64,000 nt of DNA from Rotaria sp. Silwood1 (Eukaryota > Rotifera > Eurotatoria > Philodinida > Philodinidae): the NCBI GenBank assembly GCA_905250075.1, contig CAJNOP010000022.1, positions 1,575,981 through 1,639,980 of the forward strand, read 5' to 3'. The notes beneath the pieces are model-generated. The model ran no database searches. It was not told the origin of the DNA and saw nothing but the letters and a program-made list of their open reading frames with translations. Position numbers and translations under genes: made by a program. Below, one piece after another: positions 24,033-37,487 of this stretch (the first letter of the stretch is position 1; every line of letters begins with the position of its first letter).

Positions 24033-26414
24033 ATGACTTCTACTACAACTACAACATCAAACTCATTAATCGATTCACAATTAGATTGTGCACTCGATTT
24101 AATGAGACGTTTACCTCCACAACAAGTGGAAAAAAATCTTTCTGATCTAATTGATCTTGTACCTGATTTAACTGAAGAACTTTTAGCAGCTGTTGATCAA
24201 CCACTTAAAGTTGTTCGTGATCGAACTGTTGGCAAAGATTATTTATTATGTGATTATAATCGTGATGGCGATTCTTACCGATCACCATGGACAAATACAT
24301 ATACACCACCATTTGATGGTTTGTTTCTTTGATTAGATCTTATTGAACGACGAAAATTAAACTAAGCCAAGAAGGAACAATCATTTTAATAAAATAAATA
24401 GGAATTTTGAGTATTCAAAAACAACATTATTATTCTTTTTTCTTCAGAAGAGACAAATTGAAAGAATACATTCGAATATGTTATTCGTATCTTTTCGGTA
24501 TGAAACTTACTTTGAAACAATTTTGAATTCAGAACATAAATTAATTAGTAATTTTTCAATTGACATAAAAGTTTAAAATAAAGAATAGAAAGAATTTTTT
24601 CATCGACTTCGTATTTTGCACCCATGGTTATTAATCATATAAATTCTTTCCGGATGTCATGAAGCATGTCTGATCTTGCAAGTGTAAATAATGATCCTCA
24701 AGTATGAATGTACTTAACCGGCAGCTATCTTTTTCTTCAGATTATAGTCTTTCAATCAAAACTTTATAATGAGTTACGAATTTTATATGATATCTTGATT
24801 CTTCACAAGTGTTTCAGATACGATGGGTCTTTTTATATTTTAAAACTCTTTGATTCAAACTTTATTTTCAAAAAATTCACTACAAAATAGTCTATTCTGT
24901 GTATTGGTATAAATAATATTCTTCATTTTTCTGAATATGCTTTAGACGAACTGTCGAAGATCAAAAAATATTTTCTTCTAAATATATACTTTAGTTATTT
25001 GCTGAGAGTATTTTTTTCATATAAATCTTTTTCAATAAATGAAAATAATAGATTCCTTCAGAAATATAATAGTTCTAGATTTAAATCTGACCTATTAGAT
25101 GGTCACAGTTTCTAATTAATGATAGAAAGGAAGTTGTCTTTCAATCATAATTGCGTTAATAGATTGATACAAGGTTATAGAACCACCCAAGGAAACATTC
25201 TATTTCATATCAGTGATTACTTTTTATAAACAGATGTTGTACCCTATCCGATAAATCTGGAACATTCCACCACTAACATTAAAATATAGGGATGGGATCT
25301 TCAAAAAAATGGATGAGCATTTTCGCAGGGCGTTGCTGAATTTCATATCCATCAATTAAGGCAAAAATCATGTCAAGACAATATTGTTTCCTACTGGCAA
25401 TAAGACATATTGGCTACCGAGTTACTCAGATTTAAATTCGAAAGCTTTCAGAATGATGAAGAAATTTACTACTTCTATTAAATTAGAAAAAGATTTTATT
25501 AAAATGCACTCTTATTAAACAGCTAAAAAAAATGCTCTAAACAAATTGTTTTATTTTCGATTGTTCATTTGAAGTGTATCTTAAACAGTAATAAATGTTA
25601 TTTACTACAATAAAGAAATATCTTATTGTGTTGTGAGGCCTTTAAAGATCAAGTCGGAATTAACGAATGCTAGAAGAGATATTAAGATACCGAAAGGACC
25701 ATTGTCTCGGAAGCACTCGTTACTTTTTTCTGAGTATGACAGATTATCATTCTATTTTCTAAATTGAGTAATTATATTGAAAAAAAAAACGACGATTTAT
25801 TTACTATTGAAAAAGAAGACATGTATATTTGTTTTTTTATAGGAAATCTTCCGTCCGATCGACTTCGTCATTTAGAAATTGAGGCTAATCAAGCATTTGA
25901 ACAATATCGTGAAATGTATTTTGAAGGTGGTGTTTCATCTGTTTATTTTTGGGATCTTGAAAATGGTTTTGCTGGTGTTGTACTCATAAAAAAAGTTGGT
26001 GATGGTAGTAAAAAAATAAAAGGTTGTTGGGATTCAATTCATGTTATTGAAGTACAAGAAAAACAAAGTGGTCGAACAGCTCATTATAAATTAACATCAA
26101 CAGTTATGCTCTGGTTACAAACACATAAAACAATGTCAGGTATGATGAATTTAGGGGGAAGTTTAACACGACAACTTGAAGCGGATCATCAAATAACAGA
26201 ATTTTCCCAACATATAATTAATATTGGGAAAATGGTTGAAGAAATGGAAAATAAAATTCGACAAACACTTAATGCAATTTATTTTGGCAAAACAAAAGAT
26301 ATTTTAAATAGTTTAAGAAATGCAGAAAATTTTCAAAATCGTGCTCGATTACAACAAGTTAATTTTACAGGTGAATTACAATCAGCACTTAATCGTACAA
26401 GACCAACTGAATAA
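24033..26414 (+). CDS. CAPZB: F-actin-capping protein subunit beta
   Basis: The beta subunit of the CapZ heterodimer caps actin filament barbed ends. Exons are 24033-24318 and 25843-26414, joined in phase to 285 aa (human 272-277). Signature segments: [106 protein letters not shown] and [19 protein letters not shown]. The start ATG follows immediately after TTTTTTTCAG, a strong 3' splice site, so the gene has either an upstream 5' UTR exon or a trans-splicing leader acceptor. The intron (24319-25842) is 1.5 kb and shows no gene. AATAAA at 26444-26449 lies 30 bases after the stop. Confidence 0.97.
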
Positions 26415-26443
26415 AAAAATTTTCTAATCAACATATTTTATTC

Positions 26444-26449
26444 AATAAA
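26444..26449 (+). terminator. CAPZB polyadenylation signal
   Basis: A canonical AATAAA lies 30 bases downstream of the CAPZB stop codon and upstream of the geminin start, so a short 3' UTR is expected. Confidence 0.6.
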
Positions 26450-26699
26450 ATATTAGTTTTTCTCTCAAAGAGAATGGATCATATATATCTCAATTCATCC
26501 ATAGATCTTTTTTTCTTCTTCTTAAATTCGCTTCTTTCATCTATCAAAGCTTTTTTTGGTTTATGCACTCTGTCTCTTTGCGTATCTGCATACTTCATCA
26601 TATAACTAAAATAAAAAATTTCGTTTCTTTTTTTTTGTAAAAATCTATACACATCATAAATAAAAATTCTTTTTTTTAAGATTTGACTATTTGTTAACA

Positions 26700-29271
26700 A
26701 TGCATAAAAGAACATCGACTCCATCAAAAAATAATTCATATTCATTTGATTCGATTTTATTACAATCAAAGAAACAACCCATGTGCATACAAACAGATGT
26801 AATTGAAAAATATTCAAAAAGTACAAATACACCGAACTCTTTCGATGATATTATAATGCAAGGAAACCATATGAATGATAATGAATTTGAAAAATTTGTT
26901 AAAAGTAAATAAAATCAATTCCTTTTGTTCGGCGTCAGCAAATAAAAATAATTTCGAATAATAATAGAAGACTATAGACATATGATCGGAATATTAGGGT
27001 AATTTTAATTATATAGTGATTGAGATAGAATAGTCTAGAAAACAATGTAATATAGAAAACAGATGCTAGACAAGCCAATATATATTTTGTGAATTCATAA
27101 TTTTGTACTCACTTTGAAAAGATTAAGATTATATAGAAGAAGTTAGGGATGTAGCCAGACTTTCTCTTCCGAAGGGACGATTCAAAATTTTATCAGGACA
27201 TCTATCTGTGGGAGCATAGATACATACAAACATCGGAAAGGTTAAACCGACTTCGTAGTGGTACTGCCCCTTTGGGCGCGCACACTAAATAAAACGCCGT
27301 AAGGAAGTCGTCGGATATATGATACTTTCTATGAAATTATAGAGTATGAAGGAAACAGCATTCAAGTTTTTCTGAGTAAAATTGATTGCATAAAAGTTAC
27401 AAAATTATTCTGAATCGGTTTTGATCTTGAAGAAAAAAACTATGAGAACTATGTTTATTTTCTTGTACTTCTACAAAGCTTTGCCTTGCAGATTATGAAA
27501 GATAAAACTTAATAATGAATTTTCTTAATGGAAAATAAATGTCCAGACTTGGCATAAAAAAAACCAAAAGGAATAATGTTGAACTCGAAAAAGGATCAAA
27601 AAACAAAAGGAAAGGTGTATAGTAAACGTTGATTTTTTTATGTCTATCGTTTATCATTGCTTTTCTCATTCAATCGTAACAGTGATGAATAATACCTATT
27701 AGAGATGAATTAAAAATATTCGAAGAAATAACTACTATATAACTACAAGCCAGTTATCATGATCGCAGCTGCTTTATCTTCTCCAGATGTCAATCAGCTA
27801 CATCATTGCTACTTATTTCATTAATTCATAAAAAAGGAAAACATTTATTCTTATCTGATTATTATATTTTCAAACTGAAACAACTATGAAATATTGAAAA
27901 TGTACACGTGATGGATGTTTGGCAAAAGTTTCTACAAATTTGAACGATCAATTTATTAAAAAAACTGATGATCACGCACATCCTGTAGATAAAGAAAAAA
28001 CTGGTGTGCGTGAATTTCATGAAAAAGCTTATTTTCTCTTGACTTGTATATATTCTCTGTCAGAATGTTAGTATCATCTCATAGAATAAAAACTAAAATG
28101 TGTCTTGATGGTTAGGATTTTCTAAGGCACAGTTCGATCGTTCTACGACCAACGACCTTTCTATGTTGAGAGAAAACAGTTTTCATAGTTTGTTTACTTT
28201 GATGATTCTAAGTTATTTTGCATAAACATTTGTATTGTTTATATTCATTTGGTTTAAATTTATTCACAATTAAAATGAAAATTTAACAAGTTCTTTCAGT
28301 AGACCAAGAATAAATGTTATAAATAATCTATTATAGATAGAATTTCAATTTTCATTTTAAATTTTGGCAAAAAATAAAAACTAGTCATTCTTTTATTTTT
28401 CAAATATATGCTTCTATGAAATCATACCATCGAACCATGGTTATTTATTAATATTTAATCAGATATAGAAGTTATTACTTTTTAATCTATAAATTCTTAT
28501 TAATCATATATGATTCAAAAATAAATATTTCTTTGATTAGATTTTTATTAAAGAATGCTTAACTGGATAGATTATGATTACATACGGGTTTATGATTGTA
28601 GTTTCTTTATTCATTTATTTATTTATTAATCTTTGAATGTTTCTTCAATGTACATCATATTTTACTTGGCATAGAAATTCTATTCGAAGTAACTCGTACA
28701 TATTGAATAATCGCTTCTGTTAGATTCACCATATTTCGATTGAAGAGATTACTTTCTAGATTAAATATTCTCATGTAACAGATCCTCTTTCATTCCTTTT
28801 GCTTGAATAAAAATATAAAACTTTTTTTTTTCTAATCAGATTACTCTTACAATACGATTTTTTCTTTTAATATTATAGGTCATGCGCCAGACTGCTATTG
28901 GCAAATATTAGCTGAACGTACTCGTATAAAACTTGAAGGTCAATTACGAGAAAATCGACAAGTATATCATATATAGAAAATAAATATGAAAAAAAAAAAC
29001 GAAAACAAATTTTTATTTTCTTTCATAGCTTCATGAATTACTTGATGAATTAACTAAAGAAAATGAAAAATTACAAAGTAAAAGTGAACAATGTGAATAT
29101 TTAACAAATATTTTTAATGTATGTTTATAATTCATTTAATTCATCGATATTCTTTTTCTTTTTGTAAAAATATTTTTCTTTCAGTCAATAATGTCTGAAC
29201 ATGATAGTGGCATTGAACTACATATTATCGATGAATCTCCAGCATCGAAACGACAAAAAGTTTACAGTTAA
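26700..29271 (+). CDS. GMNN: Geminin-family DNA replication licensing inhibitor
   Basis: Geminin binds CDT1 to block re-licensing of replication origins. Exons: 26700-26904, 28879-28961, 29029-29118, 29185-29271, joining to 154 aa. The central coiled coil begins with CYWQILAERTRIKLEGQLREN, like the [20 protein letters not shown] start of vertebrate geminin, and continues through LHELLDELTKENEKLQ. The N-terminal part is basic and Ser/Thr-rich with two SFD motifs (YSFDSILL, NSFDDIIM). The C-terminal tail SEHDSGIELHIIDES is acidic. Paralogues multicilin and GEMC1 share the coiled coil but are much longer with a C-terminal TIRT domain, which I do not see; geminin is the better fit. A 3' splice site (TTTTTTTTAAG) lies 19 bases before the ATG. 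AATAAA motifs are at 29440-29449. Confidence 0.82.
27140..27330. repeat. GC-rich patch in geminin intron 1
   Basis: A segment much richer in GC than the rest of the 2-kb intron, with CTGCCCCTTTGGGCGCGCAC at its core and CCGACTTC / GAAGTCGTCGG on either side as an imperfect inverted pair. No coding frame is seen. It is probably a fragment of a repeat or inserted sequence; the ends are approximate. Confidence 0.35.
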
Positions 29272-32200
29272 TTACCGTATTATCACTTTTTTTTTTTATC
29301 TATTTAAGATGAAAACAAAAATAATTCTTTAAATCAGTAATATGTATACGTAACATAAAATGTCAGATTTTTCATGTTTTTTTTTCTTTTTTCTCTTAGC
29401 ATATGTTATCAATTTTCAATGTCTTTCTTTGAATGTTTAAATAAATAAAGTGATTATTGCCTATGTACACAAATGTTATCATGAGATTATTGATGGAATC
29501 GATTATTTTATAGCTAACTTGACCTTTGCATATAACCTCTGGTTATATATACCAAACAGAACAAAATGGAAAAGAAAAGCCGAGTTCTCATTTGTAGCCA
29601 GCTGTCAAATTAAGTTATCATGCGTATGACTTGATTAAGTTGACAAAATATTAAAGGACCGAGAAAGACATAAAATTGATACTCATCTCGGTGATAAAAT
29701 AATTTCTCTAGACTCTTTTTTTTTTCTCGTTCTTTAGCAAAAACCTATTGAATGCTAAACGAGAAAAAGAATGTTGATTAGCTATCAGCATGAAATAATT
29801 AAAAACAAAAGTCACTTTTTGATCCCTATAGACAAACTATTTTTGAAGCTTAAAAGCAGATCGATTTCATTCATGACTGTCAATTAATATTAGTATTACA
29901 TAGTCATTTCAATGTATGCGAATGTACTATTTCCGACAAGGCTGTGTTTTTCTTTTTTTTGTATGTCAAGGACATATTCAATTTAATGACGCTATATGAG
30001 AAATTAAAAAAAAGTTCATTTGCTAAATTATATATATATATACATAAATTTAATCTGAAAAAACATATATTGTTGATTTGTCTTCATTTTCTCTTATCAT
30101 CATCTATATTTGGTGACAAGCAACAGACATCATGAGGTTTGTATAATCACGTCTTGTGTCGTTGTCAATCATATAAGCTGGTGCAATTTTCTGTTTTCAT
30201 GTTAATTTCCCTTGTTACTGTCTTTCCTTTGGTCGTGATTATTTCTTCTTATACTACAATTATCACACACGTCACTGTCAGTGTTATTCAATTGAAGATA
30301 AAGTCAACCGATTTCTTTTTGCTTTGTCAGATGCAACAGGTGGCTACGAGACTACAAAGTCATTCAGGTAAGAAAATGACATTGAATGTCTCAGTTAGAA
30401 ATATATTTTAACAGTTTCTTAGTTGATTGTAGCAGTTTGATGACCATTCAACGATGCTAATAATTTTTTCTTCTCGTTTGTTCGATAAAATAAAAGAGAT
30501 AAAAAATGGAAGAAGAAGAAAAAAAACCTAATGAAGCAATTTTCTTCAAAAGTGTTCAACTAGAAAAGTCTGTAAACGAGTTTTAAGAAGACTGTCAATC
30601 ACAATGCTTAATCATAACATTTTTGTCTCTATGTAAGTTAAAAAACAAGTGTAACAAAAAAAGAAAATTGAAGTTTATTTTAATATATTATTTGTGGACA
30701 CACCATATTAAAAAAATTGATCGAAATAATATTATTTTCAATTCTAATACACTTTTATATTTTTTAAATAGTTTAAACTAATTGAACTTCGTTTTTTTAA
30801 TTTGTCAAAATTACTTCAAAAAATTAAAAACAAATAAAAAGTAGTCATAAAATGAATTAACAACAATAAAATTTCCAATTATCACCAAAAAAAAAGTTGG
30901 AGATCTACTTGATGAAATTTTCATATGATTTTTTTTAATATTTTTTAAAATTACGCTAGAAACCCTCTTTAGTATTCTTCAACTATATACAATCATATTT
31001 TAATTTCATACTATCCTTATACGATATAATATTGTTCAAGAACTAATGAAAAAGAAATTAGTTTCTTTTTTTTTCTTCTACGATTAGAATTATATCACTT
31101 TTTCACGTCGTTTTTTCTGCACTATTTACACATTTTCTGTTGACTATCAAAGCTAGTAGAATTAAAATACTGATTAACACTATATGCTGATAACGTGACA
31201 GTTTATTGCTAATAGCAAGAAACTCTATAAGAGTATCTTTTATGAAATGACATACATTCAACATTATGCTTATCATAGTCTAGTGTTTCAAAATGTTTAG
31301 AGAATCATCATACAGCATTATTTAGTGATACTTTTATGAAACTTATAAAAATGAAATGGTATGTTCGTATAGTTTTTATGAGAATTAGTCAAGTATAGCA
31401 TATATATTAATATGAATGTCTTGAACAGATGACCTCACATTTTCGAAAATATTCTGTTTTTCTTCAACTGAGTTCTCGCATGTTTTATTGGATTTTTTTA
31501 TGGCCAGCTATTCAAAAATAAAGCGGTCGAATCTTTACAAAATCGGTTACTTTTAATAAAAATCTTCTACTCGACTTCCAAGGTCATCAACCTTTAACCC
31601 TGAAGATCTTGAGATATTCCCACTTATTAGACTACATTTAATAATTTTTTTTCAATAATACTTTTATTACTCTTTGCCAACGAACGATAAGAAATCGTAC
31701 ATAAAAATCTCAATTATTAGATAAGAACTTATTTTTTGTTTTGGTAATAGAAATGTTTTAAAATAATTGAGTAAAGTATTTTGAAATAGTGTTTTCTTCT
31801 TTTATCTTGTCATCATTCATAAATAATCAAAGAAGAACATTTTCATTTCTTAAAGCAATAACACTATTATCAGTATGAAGAAAAAAAACAAAGCGCAACT
31901 ACTCATGCAAACATGATTATTTTATTAAATTTCTACAAGATAAGACGACATGAAAGAATTCCAGTAGAAAATACCAATATATCTATTATAAGACCGCTTT
32001 CTTTTTTTCCATGACTATGCTTTTCATTGTTTGATTAGTCCAATTAAAAGCTATGACACGAGATAAGACGAAAATATATCACATTGAACTCATGTCATAT
32101 ACTTAGTTTACATTGTTTTCTTCTACAAAAACGTCTGTCATACTGATTAGTAAGATCATTGTCATGTTATATACATATTTGAAATATATGCATGTGTGAA

Positions 32201-33864
32201 AAGATAATATAAAACTCATATCTATTTTATATATGATCGTATAGTTCTTTTTTTAAGTTTATTATTTTGATAAAGGAAAATTTTATGTTTTAGAAAAAAT
32301 TTCCTCATAGATTCAGATGTTTTCTATTGATCATCGTTTCACTGTTGACCTTGAACGTCACATTGTTCATGTTTTATTAGATTAGATCTCTTTTAAAATG
32401 GAATGCACGACGTCAATTTGTAACCGATAGGGGGTATTGTAAAGTATCGATGCATGCCCTTACTAATTCGATGTTGATATAAGTATTAGAAAAAAGAAAG
32501 AAAAGAACCGACGAATTATTCGATTTCGTGTTATTAATGCAAGTTTGATGTTTTTATTCTGCTTCTATTTTCCGTATTCTTTCCTTGTTTATCGCTAACG
32601 AGTTCCCATTTGAAATAGAAAAGGCAACTTCATTACCGATAATAATTTTGCATGCTTACCTATTATTAATACCAAACAAAAAGCTTTCGGAATTTCCGTT
32701 CTATATTGAATATAATAATAAAGTGAATCTATTTTGCTTTTTATTGAAATCAGGCTGATAGTTTTATCAATATTTTCATAAGAGAACGAAGAACTACAAA
32801 TATAATAGTTTTTTTTCATATGAAATTTCCAGTAAGATTACTGATGGATTAGTTAGTAGATTGATTATGTTCTTAGAGTTTAATATGTGAATAAGAATAA
32901 ATACTTGTTCATCTTGTGTAATTTTTATGTTTACACAATAAAATGCTAATTGTCTACTAAGACCAAATGCGACGACATTTTCAAATGCGTTTGTTACTCG
33001 ACAGAAGCTGATAGCATGATCTTTGATAGAGAGACAAGTAGCTGGCACATATATATGTCATAAATCATTGGTTCACACGTACTCTTCCACAGATAAAAAG
33101 CCGTATCTATGTACTTAGCTAGGAGATATAATAAATTGATTTACCTCCTGCCTTTCTATTGCCGTATTAGATGATTGTCTTGGAAGAAAATTCGTTCATT
33201 GTTTTGTATTTTCTCATTTGGTATTCTTATCTTGATTTAGTACAAATTCGTTGTCAGAGCTTTCGGGTAGCACAATAAATTCAATAAAGGCATAATCAAA
33301 AAACAACCATTGATGATGATGTCTTACTTGCAAGCCCTTTGTTATATACAACTGTTTGCGACTAAAGATTTTCTTGTGTGGGATGATGATAGGATTGTCG
33401 ATCTTATTATCCTGCACTTTCTTGTTTTCTTAACATATAGTTTTTTTTTTTCTCTTCTTCCAATAAGTACTTAGAACGATCATTTGATGAAAGCAGCATC
33501 CAACAGATTGTTGAATGATAAAAGGTGATAAAGACTGAAAATAATATCATACTATTCAACAATACTTTTGGTTGTTGACGATATTATGATAGCTAGAATG
33601 GGAAAGGAATATATAATTATATGGTGACTTTTTTTTCCCCAAGCAAGAATGAGAATTGAGGATTAATTCAATGACGTCTCAGAAAAAAAAGGAAAGAAGA
33701 GACAAACGTAAAAAAAAAAAAAGTTATTATAGCTGTCGTCATTTTCTTTTTTTTTCATGTGCCCTAAAGATGATCGATTTCTTTTTTGTCATTTTACATT
33801 AGTTTTGTCGAAAATAAAGTATTTATTTAATTAAATTTTAAGATATGCATCATGAATAATTATA
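29272..33864. other. 4.6-kb intergenic region
   Basis: Between geminin and the amine receptor I find no complete gene. A plus-strand frame at about 30139-30411 encodes a hydrophobic segment (QFSVFMLISLVTVFPLVVII) that recalls a GPCR fifth helix but has no visible partner exons. The rest is AT-rich with homopolymer tracts. It may contain the promoter and 5' UTR of the receptor that starts at 33865. Confidence 0.5.
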
Positions 33865-34710
33865 ATGGTTACATTTACATCTTCATCATATATCGCTTTT
33901 TCTAATGTTACATTTAACATTAATACAACAACAGCAACAACAACATCAACAATGCCGGTTTGGATTCGAATAGTAACTTTAACATGTATGATATTAATTG
34001 ATATAAGTGCATTTCTTGGTAATTTACTTGTAATATGTGCTTTTTGTCGTACACGTCGTTTACAAACAGTGACAAATTATTTTATAGCATCATTAGCTTT
34101 TGCTGATGCTTTAGTTGCAATATTTGTTCTTCCACTAAGTATTTATTGCTATCAACGTGATCGTTCATGGAAACTTGGTTTAATTTTATGTGATTTATGG
34201 GTATCATCAGATGTTCTTTTATGTACATCAAGTATACTTAATTTAACTTGTATTTCTGTCGATCGATATATGGCTATAACAAAACCATTAACATATACAG
34301 CATATAGATCAAAATTTCTTGCTCGTGTAATGATTCTATCAGTATGGATTGTTTCAGTCGTTATTACATGTCCACCTATATTTGGTTGGCGAGATAAAAA
34401 TAGACGTCAAACGGTATGAATGCTTTGTAATTTTTTTATCTTATTTTAATGACATATTTCCTTCAAAAACAAATTCATATGCCTAAATGATTCTATTGAA
34501 AAGACATGAAAAACTAGTTTTTCTTATTATAATTTTAGGTCGAACAAGAATATAAGTGCGATTTAAATACAGCACGAGGTTATGTTGTTTATTCCGCACT
34601 TGGTTCATTTTATATTCCGGGTGTTGTTATGATATTTGTTTATATACGTATATTTATGGTTGTTTATGATCGTGAAAATTTAATAAAAAAATTTCGTGAT
34701 AATCATAACA

Positions 34711-34751
<41 letters not shown>

Positions 34752-37487
34752 CGATCATCAAATATATCAATAAAATCAAATCCTAATGGCATTATAACTA
34801 ATACACATACTTCGAATAATAAAAATCAAGAACAAAACATTTCTTCATGGTGTTGTTTTTGTTTTCGAAGACAATCACAAGAAAATTTATCATCAAGAAC
34901 ATCAGTGCCTCATTATTTATATAATCATTGTCCAACAATTGAACAAAAACAAAACGGTTATCTTATTTATCGTTTTACAAATAATAGCAATCAAAATCAG
35001 AATCAAAATATGAATGCAAATATACATACAAATTCACCTGTACATACACGACGATCACGTTCAAAAATATCAATTTTTTCACGCTCACATAAAAATTCAA
35101 CAAAAAAATTAAGCAATGTATCCGATGATATTTATCAATATCGATGTAATTATTTAACAAATATTTCTTCTGAATGTCAATTTCGTAAAGATGATTTATC
35201 ATCTTATGAGTTAAAAACATATGAAAAATCTTTATCACCCTTAAATAAATGTCGATCACGTTCATTTGAACATTCAACAATCAGTAAAATACGTGATTTA
35301 AATACAGAATTAAGTCATAGTCGACAATTAAAAGCAGCAGCAGCTGTGACTGCTGCTATTTCAACAACACCAACAACAACAAATATCAAAGATACAATTA
35401 AACAAGAAGTAAGAATGTTTGCTATATCTATATTTGTTGTTATTTCCAACGAGTAAAAATAGATATAATAGTCATTTCTAATCCCCCAGCAAATAACAGT
35501 TATTACATGGCGACATATACTTCCTTCTCTATTAAATCGATCTTATGTTTAAAGTTATAACTTGAGACTGTAGCAAGAGTACACAGCGTTCATTGGAATT
35601 GACAACTGTCATCCGCAGTAGATATGCCTTCTTTTTCCAAATATAGAAAATAAATTGACAACAAAAATTGTCATCTTGTTTTAGACGAACTTGTTTTTAA
35701 TTAATTCTATTGAACATATGTAGAGTGACAATCAAAGATTTAGATATTTTAAATTTATTATAGGCTTATTGTCTTTTTAAGGTCAATAATCAAAAGTATG
35801 GGTTTTATATTTGAGAAGAAAAAAAAAAGAAATCTGACATGAGATTTGACATTATTTAGCAACTCGAAAAGCGAATAAAGAATATATATGAATAAAATCT
35901 AATTCAATCAACAAATCTTATTTGTCTTTTTCAAATTGACAATGTTGTCAAAAATAAAAAGTATTTTTCTATTAATATCAAACATAATATATCATGATGA
36001 ATTTTTTCGGGAAAAGTCTAATTCAATTGTTTTTGATTTCTAACGTTGTCGTGATCTTTACAATATTCTATTAAGTACGAAATAATCATGCAACTGTCTT
36101 TAGGCGATGAATATAGAGTGGAACTTACTTATAAGAGCAATATGATAATTATTTGTCCTTTTAGTTTATCGGAAACAGAAGTAGCTAAGTATTTATTTCA
36201 TTTATTCTTGCAGAAAAAAAGTAGAACATTAAGGTGTAATTGTATTCTATTCAATGAATATGGCGGAAAATTAAAAAAAGAAAGATAAATTCTATTTCCG
36301 CATGCAATTATACAATACAATGGAAATTAATTTCTATGATACTTTTTCTAACACATTTTTTTCTCATAATCTATATTTAAAAGTATTTTTATCCTCCAAA
36401 TAAAAAATATATTTAGAATGAAATTGAACAAATAATATTATCAAATCAAAAAAATGATACTGATCATTTATTTGCATCCACAAACGAAAATTTAAATAAA
36501 ACAAGTCAATCATTAAATGAATTAACACAATTATCAATAAAACAAAATCCACAAACATATAAAAAACTTAGTATGCAACAAATAAGTTCAACACCATTGC
36601 GAACACGATCAACAACAAATCCTGCCATAATGCAAAAAAATCTTTCAATTAATTCAACATATCCATATTTTACTAGACAAAAACAATCTTTTCCTGAACC
36701 AACACGTATAAATCGTCGAATAAAATCTTCACGTTTAATAAAAACTTCATCATCACTATTATCAATAGACAATATGAAACAACAACAACAACAACATCAA
36801 CAATATAGATTAACAAATAATAATACATCTATACAATCGACAAAATCTTTTTCTTCAGTAATACGCCATTGCATTAATCGAAATAATAATTTGAATGAAA
36901 ATAATCTTGATCAAAATTATTCATTATGTTGTTGTTGTTGGTATTCACCATCAATTAATGATAATTCATATGAAAATAGAACAAAACCAATATATACTGC
37001 AACACCAAGTCATTCATTAACAAATGATGACGATGATGATGATAAAATTTCATCAAATGAAACAACAAACCGTACACCAATGTATACACCAGGTCAATCA
37101 TCAACTATAACATGTACAAGTGTACGTAGTAGTAGTACACCAGGTGATGTTCATCGTCGAGAGCGTATTCGTTTTATGAAAGAACAAAAAACAGCTAAAA
37201 CATTAGCCGTTGTCGTCGGTGGTTTTATTATACTTTGGTTACCTTTCTTTATTATGTATGTTATACCACCAGAAAAACATTTATTAAATGTTCATACAGT
37301 AACATTAATAACATGGCTTGGTTATTTTAATTCAGTTATTAATCCATTTATATATGCTTATTGTTCAAAACAATTTCGTATGGCTTTTTGGAATATAACA
37401 TTTGGTGTATGTATTAAAAAATCATCTGGATTATTACCGATAGCAAATAAAAATAAACAATTACATCAACGTCGTATTAATACATGA
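33865..37487 (+). CDS. Biogenic-amine (octopamine/dopamine/adrenergic-like) GPCR
   Basis: A class A receptor for a biogenic amine. Exons: 33865-34413, 34539-35408, 36417-37487, joining to 829 aa. The N-terminus has N-glycosylation sites (NVT, NTT). Seen: N53 in helix 1 (GNLLV), D81 in helix 2 (LAFADALVA), Cys109, the amine-binding Asp116 (SSDVLLCTSSILN), DRY at 133-135, Trp161, loop Cys190, Ser202 and Ser206 in helix 5 (YSALGSFYIP, the catechol/phenol-binding positions 5.42 and 5.46), WLPFF in helix 6, and WLGYFNSVINPFIYAY in helix 7. The pattern places it with octopamine, dopamine or alpha-adrenergic types; the exact ligand cannot be told. The third intracellular loop is about 500 residues, rich in Asn, Ser, Thr and Gln with a poly-Asn run. 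The usual Cys before WLP is Leu. AATAAA is at 37582-37587. Confidence 0.93.
34712..34749 (+). repeat. AAT trinucleotide microsatellite (coding)
   Basis: About twelve AAT units in frame encode a poly-Asn run in the third intracellular loop of the amine receptor. Length polymorphism would be expected. Confidence 0.9.

Noticed and set aside
34975-35280. 101-residue minus-strand frame
   Set aside because: It is antisense to the low-complexity loop of the amine receptor, and its composition is that of the complementary codons.
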